The position numbers and the translations under genes were made by a program. The notes below the pieces were generated by a model. It saw nothing but the letters and a program-made list of their open reading frames with translations, was not told the origin of the DNA and did not search any database. From Hetaerina americana (taxonomy: Eukaryota > Arthropoda > Insecta > Odonata > Calopterygidae), in the NCBI GenBank assembly GCA_022747635.1, contig JAKTNV010000411.1, positions 1-64,000 on the forward strand: a stretch of DNA of 64,000 bases, in the 5' to 3' direction. The stretch's first letter is position 1; each line of letters starts with the position of its first letter. Shown in pieces: positions 27,201-36,735 of the stretch.

Positions 27201-28030
27201 GAATGAATCCTGAAAGACAATAAAAATCATAAAAGATGTTTCAGCCCAGGTGTTAATGTTACAAAAAGAGCCCAAATTTCTAAAAATATTGCGAAAAACA
27301 ACAATCTTCTGTTTTAGAGTGAATGTTTGAGGTGTTTAGAAGGCATTTCCTTCATTTTTAGAAAATTTAATTTTTTACATTTTTCCATGAAAAGTGTTAA
27401 TACCCCCCTTTGCGTTCTAGGTGAAAATCTCACTCGACACAAATGAAACAAAAAAGTTTCCATGGTGTGTATTGTTGTTTATTTTCATCAAATAACTAAA
27501 ATAAAACCCAGAATTAATCCTGAAAGACAAGAAATTAGCATAAATGATGCTTCAGCGCAAGTGTTAATGTTACTAAAAGAGCCCAAATTTCTAAAAATAT
27601 TGCGAAAAACAACAATCTTCTGTTTTAGAGTTAATGTTTGTGGTGTTTAGAAGGCATTTATTTCATTTTTAGAAAATTTAATTTTTCACATTTTTCCATG
27701 AAAAGTGCCAATAGCCCCCCTTTTGGTTCTAGGTGAAAATCTCACTGGACACAAATCAAACAAAAATGTATCCAAGGTGTGTATTGTTGTTCATTTTCAT
27801 CAAATAAACAAAATAAAACCCAGAATTAATCTTGAAAAACAAGAAATGAGCATAAAAGTTGCTTCAGCGCTAGTGTTAATGTTACTAAGAGCCCAAATTT
27901 CTAAAAATATTGCGAAAAACAACAATCTTCTTTTTTAGAGTGAATGTTTGAGGTGTTTAGAAGGCATTTATTTCATTTTTAGAAAATTTAATTTTTTACA
28001 TTTTTCCTTGAAAAGTGTTAATACCCCCCT
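24276..28030 (+). repeat. 12-mer higher-order repeat, copy 2
   Basis: This unit repeats 20530-24275 at an offset of about 3750 bp. Its start is a clean junction inside a C-run: 'ccttgaaaagtgttaatac', typical of the end of the unit, runs through the C-run into sequence typical of the unit start. Small private changes include loss of 'ca' in aaaacacag (giving aaaacagaatt, near 24380), loss of two bases in ctaaaaatattg (near 26972) and loss of three bases in actaaaagagc (near 27885). Confidence 0.85.
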
Positions 28031-29114
28031 TTGGGTTCTAGGTGAAAATCTCACTTGACGCAAATCAAACAAAAATGTATCCAAGGTGTGTATTGTTGTT
28101 CATTTTCATCAAATAAACAAAATAAAACCCAGAATTAATCTTGAAGGACAAGAAATGAGCATAAAAACTGCTTCAGAGAAAGTGTTAATGTTACTAAAAG
28201 AGCCCAAATTTCTAAAAATATTGCGAAAAACAACAATCTTCTTTTTTAGAGTGAATGTTTGAGGTGTTTAGAAGGCATTTATTTCATTTTTAGAAAATTT
28301 AATTTTTTTCCTTTTTCCATGAAAAGTGTTAATACCCCCCTTGGGGTTCTAGGTGAAAATCTCAGTCGACACAAATCAAACAAAAATGTATCCAAGGTGT
28401 GTATTGTTGTTCATTTTCATCAAATAAACAAAATAAAACCCAGAATGTATCCTGAAAGACAATAAATGATCATAAAAGATGCTTCAGCCCAGGTGTTAAT
28501 GTTACTAAAAGAGCCCAAATTTCTAAAAATATTGCGAAAAACAACAATCTTCTGTTTTAGAGTGAATGTTTGAGGTGTTTAGAAGGCATTTATTTCATTT
28601 TTAGAAAATTTAATTTTTTACATTTTTCCATGAAAAGTGTTAATACCCCCCTTTGCGTTCTAGGTGAAAATCTCACTCGACACAAATCAAACAAAAATGT
28701 TTCCATGGTGTGTATTGTTGTTTATTTTCATCAAATAAACAAAATAAAACCCAGAATTAATCTTGAAGGAAAAGAAATGAGCATAAAAGTTGCTTCAGAG
28801 AAAGTGTTAATGTTACTAAAAGAGCCCAAATTTCTAAAAATATTGCGAAAAACAACAATCTTCTGTTTTAGAGTTAATGTTTGTGGTGTTTAGAAGGCAT
28901 TTATTTCATTTTTAGGAAATTTATTTTTTCACATTTTTCCATGAAAAGTGCCAATACCCCCCTTTGGGTGCCCCCCCCTTTGGGTTCTAGGTGAAAATCT
29001 CACTCGACACATATCAATCAAAAATGTTTCCATGGTGTGTATTGTTGTTTATTTTCATCAAATAAACAAATAAAACCCAGAATTAATCCTGAAAGACAAG
29101 AAATGAGCATAAAA
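28031..29114 (+). repeat. Satellite with a C-run duplication
   Basis: This is about 3.5 monomers between the 12-mer and 16-mer blocks. The first matches the module at 7330-7620. The second carries the unusual 'aatttttttcctttttcc' near 28303, also present at 17683. The last contains a local duplication at about 28956-28984. No gene is visible. Confidence 0.8.
28956..28984 (+). repeat. Local duplication of the C-run motif
   Basis: The normal single 'C-run plus tttgggt' is present twice in succession here: 'accccccctttgggtg' is followed at once by 'cccccccctttgggttct'. All other monomers I inspected have one copy. It is a short tandem duplication, with a 'g' at the join, centred on the C-run. 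Confidence 0.85.
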
Positions 29115-32100
29115 GATGCTTCAGCCCAGGTGTTAATGTTACTAAAAGAGCCCAAATTTCTAAAATTATTGCGAAAAACAACAATCTTCTGTTTAAGAGT
29201 GAATGTTTGAGGTGTATAGAAGGCATTTATTTCATTTTTAGAAAATTTAATTTTTACATTTTTCCATGAAAAGTGTTAATACCCCCCTCGGGCTTCTAGG
29301 TGAAAATCTCAGTCGACACAAATCAAACAAAAATGTATCCAAGGTGTGTATTGTTGTTCATTTTCATCAAATAAACAAAATAAAACCCAGAATGAATCCT
29401 GAAATACAATAAAAATCATAAAAGATGCTTCAGCCCAGGTGTTAATGTTACTAAAAGAGCCCAAATTTCTAAAATTATTGCGAAAAACAACAATCTTCTG
29501 TTTAAGAGTGAATGTTTGAGGTGTATAGAAGGCATTTATTTCATTTTTAGAAAATTTAATTTTTACATTTTTCCATGAAAAGTGTTAATACCCCCCTTGG
29601 GCTTCTAGGTGAAAATCTCAGTCGACACAAATCAAACAAAAATGTATCCAAGGTGTGTATTGTTGTTCATTTTCATCAAATAAACAAAATAAAACCCAGA
29701 ATGTATCCTGAAAGACCATAAATGATCATAAAAGATGCTTTAGCCCAGGTGTTAATGTTACTAAAAGAGCCCAAATTTCTAAAAATATTGCGAAAAACAA
29801 CAATCTTCTGTTTTAGAGTGAATGTTTGAGGTGTTTAGAAGGCATTTATTTCATTTTTAGAAAATTTAATTTTTCACATTTTTCCATGAAAAGTGCCAAT
29901 ACCCCCCCCTTTGGGTTCTAGGTGAAAATCTCACTCGACACAAATCAAACAAAAATGTTTCCATGGTGTGTATTGTTGTTCATTTTCATCAAATAAACAA
30001 AATAAAACACAGAATTAATCCTGAAAGACAAGAATTGAGCATAAAAGATGCTTCTGCGCAAGTGTTAATGTTACTAAAAGAGCCCAAATTTCTAAAAATA
30101 TTGCGAAAAACAACCATCTTCTGTTTTAGAGTGAATGTTTGAGATGTTTAGAAGGCATTTATTTCATTTTTAGAAAATTTAATTTTTCACATTTTTCCAT
30201 GAAAAGTGCCAATACCCCCCCCCTTTGGGTTCAAGGTGAAATTCTCACTCGACACAAATCAAATAAAAATGTATCCAAGGTGTGTATTGTTGTTCATTTT
30301 CATCAAATAAACAAAATAAAACCCAGAATGTATACTGAAAGACATTAAATGATCATAAAAGATGCTTCAGCCCAGGTGTTAATGTTACTAAAAGAGCCCA
30401 AATTTCTAAAAATATTGCGAAAAACAACAATCTTCTGTTTAAGAGTGAATGTTTGAGGTGTTTAGAAGGCATTTATTTCATTTTTAGAAAATTTAATTTT
30501 TCACATTTTTCCATGAAAAGTGCCAATACCCCCCTTTTGGTTCTAGGTGAAAATCTAACTTGACACAAATCAAACAAGAATGTTTCCATGGTGTGTATTG
30601 TTGTTCATTTTCATCAAATAAACAAAATAAAACCCAGAATTAATCTTGAAGGACAAGAAATGAGCATAAAAACTGCTTCAGAGAAAGTGTTAATGTTACT
30701 AAAAGAGCCCAAATTTCTAAAAATATTGGGAAAACAAAAATCTTCTGTTTTAGAGTGAATGTTTGAGATGTTTAGAAGGCATTTATTTCATTTTTAGAAA
30801 AAATAATTTTTCACATTTTTCCATGAAAAGTACCAATACCCCCCTTTGGGTTAAAGGTGAAAATCTCACTCGACACAAATCAAACAAAAATGTATCCAAG
30901 GTGTGTATTGTTGTTCATTTTCATCAAATAAACAAAATAAAACCCAGAATGTATCCTGAAAGACAATAAATGATCATAAAAGATGCTTCAGCCCAGGTGT
31001 TAATGTTACTAAAAGAGCCCAAATTTCTAAAAATATTGCGAAAAACAACAATCTTCTGTTTTAGAGTGAATGTTTGAGGTGTTTAGAAGGCATTTATTTC
31101 ATTTTTAGAAAATTTAATTTTTCACATTTTTCCATGAAAAGTGCCAATACCCCCCCTTTGGGTTCTAGGTGAAAATCTCACTCGATACAAATCAAACAAA
31201 AATGTTTCCATGGTGTGTATTGTTGTTCATTTTCATCAAATAAACAAAATAAAACACAGAATTAATCCTGAAAGACAAGAATTGAGCATAAAAGATGCTT
31301 CAGCGCAAGTGTTAATGTTACTAAAAGAGCCCAAATTTCTAAAAATATTGCGAAAAACAACAATCTTCTGTTTTAGAGTGAATGTTTGAGATGTTTAGAA
31401 GGCATTTATTTCATTTTTAGAAAATTTAAGTTTTCACATTTTTCCATGAAAAGTGCCAATACCCCCCCTTTGGGTTCAAGGTAAAATTCTCACTCGACAC
31501 AAATCAAACAAAAATGTATCCAAGGTGTGTATTGTTGTTCATTTTCATCAAATAAACAAAATAAAACCCAGAATGTATACTGAAAGACATTAAATGATCA
31601 TAAAAGATGCTTCAGCCCAGGTGTTAATGTTACTAAAAGAGCCCAAATTTCTAAAAATATTGCGAAAAACAACAATCTTCTGTTTAAGAGTGAATGTTTG
31701 AGGTGTTTAGAAGGCATTTATTTCATTTTTAGAAAATTTAATTTTTCACATTTTTCCATGAAAAGTGCCAATACCCCCCTTTGGGTTCTAGGTGAAAATC
31801 TAACTTGACACAAATCAAACAAAAATGTTTCCATGGTGTGTATTGTTGTTCATTTTCATCAAATAAACAAAATAAAACCCAGAATTAATCCTGAAAGACA
31901 AGAAATGAGCATAAAAGATGCTTCAGCGCAAGTGTTAATGTTACTAAAAGAGCCCAAATTTCTAAAATCATTGCGAAAAACAACAATCTTCTGTTTTAGA
32001 GTGAATATTTGAGGTGTTTATAAGGCATTTATTTCATTTTTAGAAAATTTAATTTTTCACATTTTTCCATGAAAAGTGCCAATGCCCCCCCCTTTGGGTT

Positions 32101-32340
32101 CTAGGTGAAAATCTCACTCCACACAAATCAATCAAAAATGTATCCAAGGTGTGTATTGTTGTTCATTTTCATCAAATAAACAAAATAAAACCTAAAATGA
32201 ATCCTGAAAGACAATAAATGATCATAAAAGATGCTTCAGCGCCAGTGTTAATGTTACTAAAAGAGCCCAAATTTCTAAAAATATTGCGAAAAACAACAAT
32301 CTTCTGTTTTAGAGTTAATGTTTGTGGTGTTTAGAAGGCA
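29115..32340 (+). repeat. 16-mer spaced duplication, copy without transposon
   Basis: Sequence here reappears from about 34103 at an offset of 4987-4988 bp. Shared rare markers include 'acccccctcgggcttctagg' (29281 and 34269), 'aaatacaataaaaatc', 'gaccataaatgatc', 'gcttctgcgcaagtg' and 'aaaaaataatttttcac'. The small drift in offset is explained by C-run length differences, for example 9 versus 8 near 30215. This copy holds the intact TA at 30413-30414 where the other copy carries the mariner element. Confidence 0.85.
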
Positions 32341-34102
32341 TTTATTTCATTTTTAGAAAATTTAATTTTTCACATTTTTCCATGAAAAGTGCCAATACCC
32401 CCCCCTTTGGGTTCTAGGTGAAAATCTCACTGGACACAAATCAAACAAAAATGTATCCAAGTTGTGTATTGTTGTTCATTTTCATCAAATAAACAAAATA
32501 AAACCCAGAATTAATCTTGAAAGACAAGAAATGAGCATAAAAGTTGCTTCAGCGCAAGTGTTAATGTTACTAAAAGAGCCCAAATTTCTAAAAATATTGC
32601 GAAAAACAACAATCTTCTTTTTTAGAGTGAATGTTTGAGGTGTTTAGAAGGCATTTATTTCATTTTTAGAAAATTTAATTTTTTACATTTTTCCTTGAAA
32701 AGTGTTAATACCCCCCTTTGGGTTTAAGGTGAAAATCTCAGTCGACACAAATCAAACAAAAATGTATCCAAGGTGTGTATTGTTGTTCATTTTCATCAAA
32801 TAAACAAAATAAAACCCAGAATGTATCCTGAAAGACAATAAATGATCATAAAAGATGCTTCAGCCCAGGTGTTAATGTTACTAAAAGAGCCCAAATTTCT
32901 ACAAATATTGCGAAAAAAACAATCTTCTGTTTTAGAGTGAATGTTTGAGGTGTTAAGAAGGCATTTATTTCATTTTTAGAAAATTTAATTTTTTACATTT
33001 TTCCATGAAAAGTGTTAATAACCCCCTTTGCGTTCTAGGTGAAAATCTCACTCGACAAAAATCAAACAAAAATGTTTCCATGGTGTGTATTGTTGTTCAT
33101 TTTTATCAAATAAACAAAATAAAACCCAGAATTAATCCTGAAAGGCAAGAAATTAGCATTTATGATGCTTCAGCGCAAGTGTTAATGTTACTAAAAGAGC
33201 CAAAATTTCTAAACATATTGCGAAAAACAACAATCTTCTGTTTTAGAGTGAATGTTTGAGGTGTTTAGAAGGCATTTATTTCATTTTTAGAAAATTTAAT
33301 TTTTCACATTTTTCCATGAAAAGTGGCAATACCCCCCCCCTTTGGGTTCTAGGTGAAAATCTCACTCGACACAAATCAAACAAAAATGTATCCAAGGTGT
33401 GTATTGTTGTTCATTTTCATCAAATAAACAAAATAAAACCCAGAAGGAATCCTGAAAGACAATAAATGATCATAAAAGATGCCTCAGCCCAGGTGTTAAT
33501 GTTACTAAAAGAGCCCAAATTTCTAAAAATATTGCGAAAAACAACAATCTTCTGTTTTAGAGTGAATGTTTGAGGTGTTTAGAAGGCATTTATTTCATTT
33601 TTAGAAAATTTAATTTTTCACATTTTTCCATGAAAAGTGCCAATACCCCTCCCTTTGGGTTCTAGGTGAAAATCTCACTTGACACAAATCAAACAAAAAA
33701 GTTTCCATTGTGTGTATTGTTGTTCATTTTCATCAAATAAACAAAATAAAACCCAGAATTAATCCTGAAAGACATGAAATGAGCATAAAAGATGCTTCAG
33801 CGCAAGTGTTAATTTTACTAAAAGAGCCCAAATTTCTAAAAATATTGCGAAAAACAACAATCTTCTGTTTTAGAGTGAATGTTTGAGGTGTTTAGAAGGC
33901 ATTTATTTCATTTTTAGAAAATTTAATTTTTCACATTTTTCCATGAAAAGTGCCAATACCCCCCCCTTTGGGTTCTAGGTGAAAATCTCACTCGTTACAA
34001 ATCAAACAAAAATGTATCCAAGGTGTGTATTGTTGTTCATTTTCATCAAATAAACAAAATAAAACCCAGAATGAATCCTGAAAGACAATAAAAATCATAA
34101 AA
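32341..34102 (+). repeat. Satellite module related to 4838-6400
   Basis: These monomers follow the order seen at 4838-6400 and 468-2040: 'gtttgtggtg' with 'cactggacac', then 'ccttgaaaagtgttaatac', then 'cgacaaaaatcaaac', then 'gtggcaatacccc', then 'cccctccctttggg'. About 33005-33890 also matches 38703-39590. Relative to this order, the copy after the transposon lacks two monomers (about 32340-32960). No gene is visible. Confidence 0.75.
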
Positions 34103-35401
34103 GATGCTTCAGCCCAGGTGTTAATGTTACTAAAAGAGCCCAAATTTCTAAAATTATTGCGAAAAACAACAATCTTCTGTTTAAGAGTGAATGTTTGAGG
34201 TGTATAGAAGGCATTTATTTCATTTTTAGAAAATTTAATTTTTACATTTTTCCATGAAAAGTGTTAATACCCCCCTCGGGCTTCTAGGTGAAAATCTCAG
34301 TGGACACAAATCAAACAAAAATGTATCCAAGGTGTTTATTGTTGTTCATTTTCATCAAATAAACAAAATAAAACCCAGAATGAATCCTGAAATACAATAA
34401 AAATCATAAAAGATGCTTCAGCCCAGGTGTTAATGTTACTAAAAGAGCCCAAATTTCTAAAATTATTGCGAAAAACAACAATCTTCTGTTTAAGAGTGAA
34501 TGTTTGAGGTGTATAGAAGGCATTTATTTCATTTTTAGAAAATTTAATTTTTACATTTTTCCATGAAAAGTGTTAATACCCCCCTTGGGCTTCTAGGTGA
34601 AAATCTCAGTCGACACAAATCAAACAAAAATGTATCCAAGGTGTGTATTGTTGTTCATTTTCATCAAATAAACAAAATAAAACCCAGAATGTATCCTGAA
34701 AGACCATAAATGATCATAAAAGATGCTTTAGCCCAGGTGTTAATGTTACTAAAAGAGCCCAAATTTCTAAAAATATTGCGAAAAACAACAATCTTCTGTT
34801 TTAGAGTGAATGTTTGAGGTGTTTAGAAGGCATTTATTTCATTTTTAGAAAATTTAATTTTTCACATTTTTCCATGAAAAGTGCCAATACCCCCCCCTTT
34901 GGGTTCTAGGTGAAAATCTCACTCGACACAAATCAAACAAAAATGTTTCCATGGTGTGTATTGTTGTTCATTTTCATCAAATAAACAAAATAAAACACAG
35001 AATTAATCCTGAAAGACAAGAATTGAGCATAAAAGATGCTTCTGCGCAAGTGTTAATGTTACTAAAAGAGCCCAAATTTCTAAAAATATTGCGAAAAACA
35101 ACCATCTTCTGTTTTAGAGTGAATGTTTGAGATGTTTAGAAGGCATTTATTTCATTTTTAGAAAATTTAATTTTTCACATTTTTCCATGAAAAGTGCCAA
35201 TACCCCCCCCTTTGGGTTCAAGGTGAAATTCTCACTCGACACAAATCAAACAAAAATGTATCCAAGGTGTGTATTGTTGTTCATTTTCATCAAATAAACA
35301 AAATAAAACCCAGAATGTATACTGAAAGACATTAAATGATCATAAAAGATGCTTCAGCCCAGGTGTTAATGTTACTAAAAGAGCCCAAATTTCTAAAAAT
35401 A
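34103..35401 (+). repeat. 16-mer spaced duplication, part left of transposon
   Basis: This part matches 29115-30414 at an offset of 4987-4988 bp, monomer for monomer, and stops at the TA where the mariner element is inserted. A few private bases (for example 'ggtgtttattg' near 34334) separate the two copies. The match resumes after the element at 36736. Confidence 0.85.
35400..35401 (+). other. Target-site duplication TA, left
   Basis: The satellite reads 'tttctaaaaa' then TA, and the element begins at the next base. The uninterrupted monomer reads 'ctaaaaatattgcg', with a single TA. Together with the TA at 36734-36735 this is the two-base duplication expected of mariner insertion. Confidence 0.93.
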
Positions 35402-35428
35402 CTACCTTGATCAAAAATTTCCCGGAAT
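35402..35428 (+). repeat. Mariner terminal inverted repeat, left (3' of transposase)
   Basis: The left end starts 'ctaccttgatcaaaaa' and runs through 'ttcccggaat'. Compared with the reverse complement of the right end, 25 of 27 bases match; differences are the outermost base (c versus t) and position 17 (t versus g). These ends are where the transposase would bind and cleave. Confidence 0.93.
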
Positions 35429-35433
35429 TTATT
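35428..35433 (-). terminator. Candidate polyadenylation signal of transposase
   Basis: The minus strand reads AATAAA 21 bases after the transposase stop codon and at the inner edge of the left terminal repeat. Cleavage 10-30 bases further would fall within or at the end of the element. The hexamer is common by chance in AT-rich DNA, so this is only a reasonable candidate. Confidence 0.5.
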
Positions 35434-35454
35434 CAGAAAATTAAAAATACAAGT

Positions 35455-36528
35455 TTATTCATCTAAATCTATATTGTCCCCTTCAAAGTAATCCCCATCG
35501 ACTGCAACACACTTATGCCAGCGCTTGATCCAATCCTCGAAACATTTTTTATATTCGGTTTTCGGTATGTCCATCAGTGCTTCCTGCGATTTTTCCATTA
35601 CTTCCTCTCGGCTGCTAAAACGCGTTCCCCGTAATGGTTTTTTAACTCGATTGAACAGAAAGAAGTCACAGGGAGCCAAATCAGGTGAATTCGGTGGCTG
35701 TTGGATGGTGTTTGTTGCATTTTTCGTCAAAAAATTACGAATAATGATAGCACTGTGCGACGGTGCGTTATCATGGTGCAAAATCCACGAGTTTTCTGCC
35801 CACATTTCTGGTCTCTTTCGGCGAATTGCTTCACGCAAACGTCTCATAACGCCCAAATAATACTCTTTGTTTACTGTCTGGCCTTCTGGCAAAAATTCAT
35901 GATGCACTACACCGTTGTAATCCATGAAAACCGTCAGCATTGCCTTCTTTTTTGACTGAAAACGACGTGGTTTTTTTGGTCTCGGCTCATTTGGTGAACG
36001 CCATTCACTTGCCTGATGTCTGGATTGCGTGTCGTACTCATAAACCCACGTCTCGTCTCCAGTAATGATCCTTTTGATGAATGTGGGATCGGATTCAGCC
36101 TCGCAAATCATGTCTTTTGCGACGTCAACGCGGTCTCTTTTTTGCATGAAATTGAGGTCTTTTGGCACCAACTTTGCTGCTACACGACGGAAACCCAAAT
36201 CATTAACCACAATGTCTTGGGCGGATCCATAGGCAATGTTCAAGTCCTCCGCTATTTCTCTGATGGTTAATTTGCGGTTATTGACCAACATTTCTTTTAC
36301 TTTATCAATTTTTTCACCGACTTTCGATGTCGATGGTCTGCCACTGCGTTCATCATCTTCGACTGACTCACGACCACTTCTGAACCGCTCGTGCCACTGG
36401 TAAACGACCGTTTTTTTTAGAGAATCGTTGCCGAAACACTTTTCCAACATTTCCAACGTCCGTGCGCCAATAAATCCGTTTTTTACGCAAAATTTAATAC
36501 AAGTTCGTTGTTGCAAATTTAAATCCAT
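35455..36528 (-). CDS. Mariner transposase, DD34D, intact
   Basis: The product is a 357-residue cut-and-paste transposase that would bind the element's terminal repeats and integrate at TA. The N-terminal part (about 1-110) fits the paired helix-turn-helix DNA-binding region of mariner, with a GRPS sequence (63-66) in the linker between helices and REIAEDLNIAYGSA (90-103) in the second unit. The catalytic domain shows D158 in TGDET, D253 in HHDNAPSH and D288 in SPDLAPCDFF; exactly 34 residues separate D253 and D288, which defines mariner. The usual WVPHEL motif is represented by LVPKDL (120-125), and YSPDLAP by NSPDLAP (280-286). Length matches the family (about 345-355). I chose the ATG at 36528; the frame stays open for 23 more codons upstream but the only extra start there is TTG. 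There is no stop or frameshift, so recent activity is plausible. No host gene adjoins it. Confidence 0.95.
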   Translation of the reverse strand: MDLNLQQRTCIKFCVKNGFIGARTLEMLEKCFGNDSLKKTVVYQWHERFRSGRESVEDDERSGRPSTSKVGEKIDKVKEMLVNNRKLTIREIAEDLNIAYGSAQDIVVNDLGFRRVAAKLVPKDLNFMQKRDRVDVAKDMICEAESDPTFIKRIITGDETWVYEYDTQSRHQASEWRSPNEPRPKKPRRFQSKKKAMLTVFMDYNGVVHHEFLPEGQTVNKEYYLGVMRRLREAIRRKRPEMWAENSWILHHDNAPSHSAIIIRNFLTKNATNTIQQPPNSPDLAPCDFFLFNRVKKPLRGTRFSSREEVMEKSQEALMDIPKTEYKKCFEDWIKRWHKCVAVDGDYFEGDNIDLDE

Positions 36529-36706
36529 TTCTGAAATTGTAAAAAATCGCCAACACACACAGAGATAGATGTACTCTTGGCTACGTAACTTTTGCAAATG
36601 TCAAGTTATGACACTAAGATTTAAAGGGAATATCAACAACAGATGTACCAATTTAACAAAAAAAACAGAACTCAAATCGGAACGATGGGAGCGCCACACG
36701 GTGGTT
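36529..36706 (-). promoter_or_regulatory. Mariner 5' untranslated and presumed promoter region
   Basis: About 180 bp lie between the transposase ATG and the right terminal repeat. Mariner elements carry their promoter in this interval. I see only a weak TATA-like CTTTAAAT on the minus strand (36619-36626, about 90 bp before the ATG) and no confident core promoter. The role is inferred from position. Confidence 0.4.
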
Positions 36707-36733
36707 ATTCCGGGAACTTTTTGATCAAGGTAA
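36707..36733 (-). repeat. Mariner terminal inverted repeat, right (5' of transposase)
   Basis: On the plus strand this end reads 'attccgggaac', then 'tttttgatcaaggtaa', and is followed by TA. It is the inverted partner of 35402-35428 with two mismatches in 27 bases. The core TACCTTGATCAAAAA is the same in both ends. Confidence 0.93.
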
Positions 36734-36735
36734 TA
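36734..36735 (+). other. Target-site duplication TA, right
   Basis: TA directly follows the right terminal repeat and is followed by 'ttgcgaaaaacaac', which continues the interrupted monomer. Removing the element plus one TA restores the normal repeat. Confidence 0.93.

Larger units (their letters stand above)
1..35399 (+). repeat. 312-bp satellite array, left arm
   Basis: This stretch is an unbroken head-to-tail array of about 113 copies (length divided by 312) of an AT-rich monomer. Landmarks recurring in each copy, in order, are 'gtgtttagaaggcattta', 'cacatttttccatgaaaag', a C-run followed by 'tttgggttctaggtgaaaa', 'gtgtgtattgttgttcatt', 'atcaaataaacaaaataaaa', 'taatgttactaaaagagccc' and 'attgcgaaaaacaacaatct'. 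Spacing between equivalent landmarks is 310-314 bp. All copies have the same orientation. No other gene or mobile element interrupts this arm. The family is not one I recognise. Centromeric or heterochromatic satellite is the natural interpretation, but nothing in the sequence proves chromosomal location. Confidence 0.97.
35402..36733 (-). mobile_element. Mariner-family DNA transposon, complete, 1332 bp
   Basis: This is the only non-satellite sequence in the window. It has imperfect 27-bp terminal inverted repeats, a TA duplication on both sides and one transposase gene read on the minus strand. Its length is typical of mariner elements (about 1.3 kb). It lies inside a monomer and splits 'ctaaaaa/ttgcg' exactly at TA. 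Base composition is less AT-rich than the satellite. The offset to the duplicate satellite block changes from 4987 to 6321 across it, an increase of 1334, which equals element plus TA and confirms the boundaries. I cannot place it in a named mariner subfamily from the sequence alone. Confidence 0.96.

Noticed and set aside
1..35399. CRISPR array
   Set aside because: Repeats are 312 bp, contiguous and without unique spacers, so this is a tandem satellite.
35525..36270. Three plus-strand open frames of 84-111 codons inside the transposon
   Set aside because: They lie antisense to the intact transposase, resemble no family I know, and are explained as shadows of that gene.
36529..36597. A 23-residue N-terminal extension of the transposase
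   Set aside because: The upstream start is TTG; the first ATG at 36528 gives the normal mariner length.
35402..36733. Tc1 family element
   Set aside because: The third catalytic residue is D with 34-residue spacing (DD34D, mariner), not E (DD34E, Tc1).
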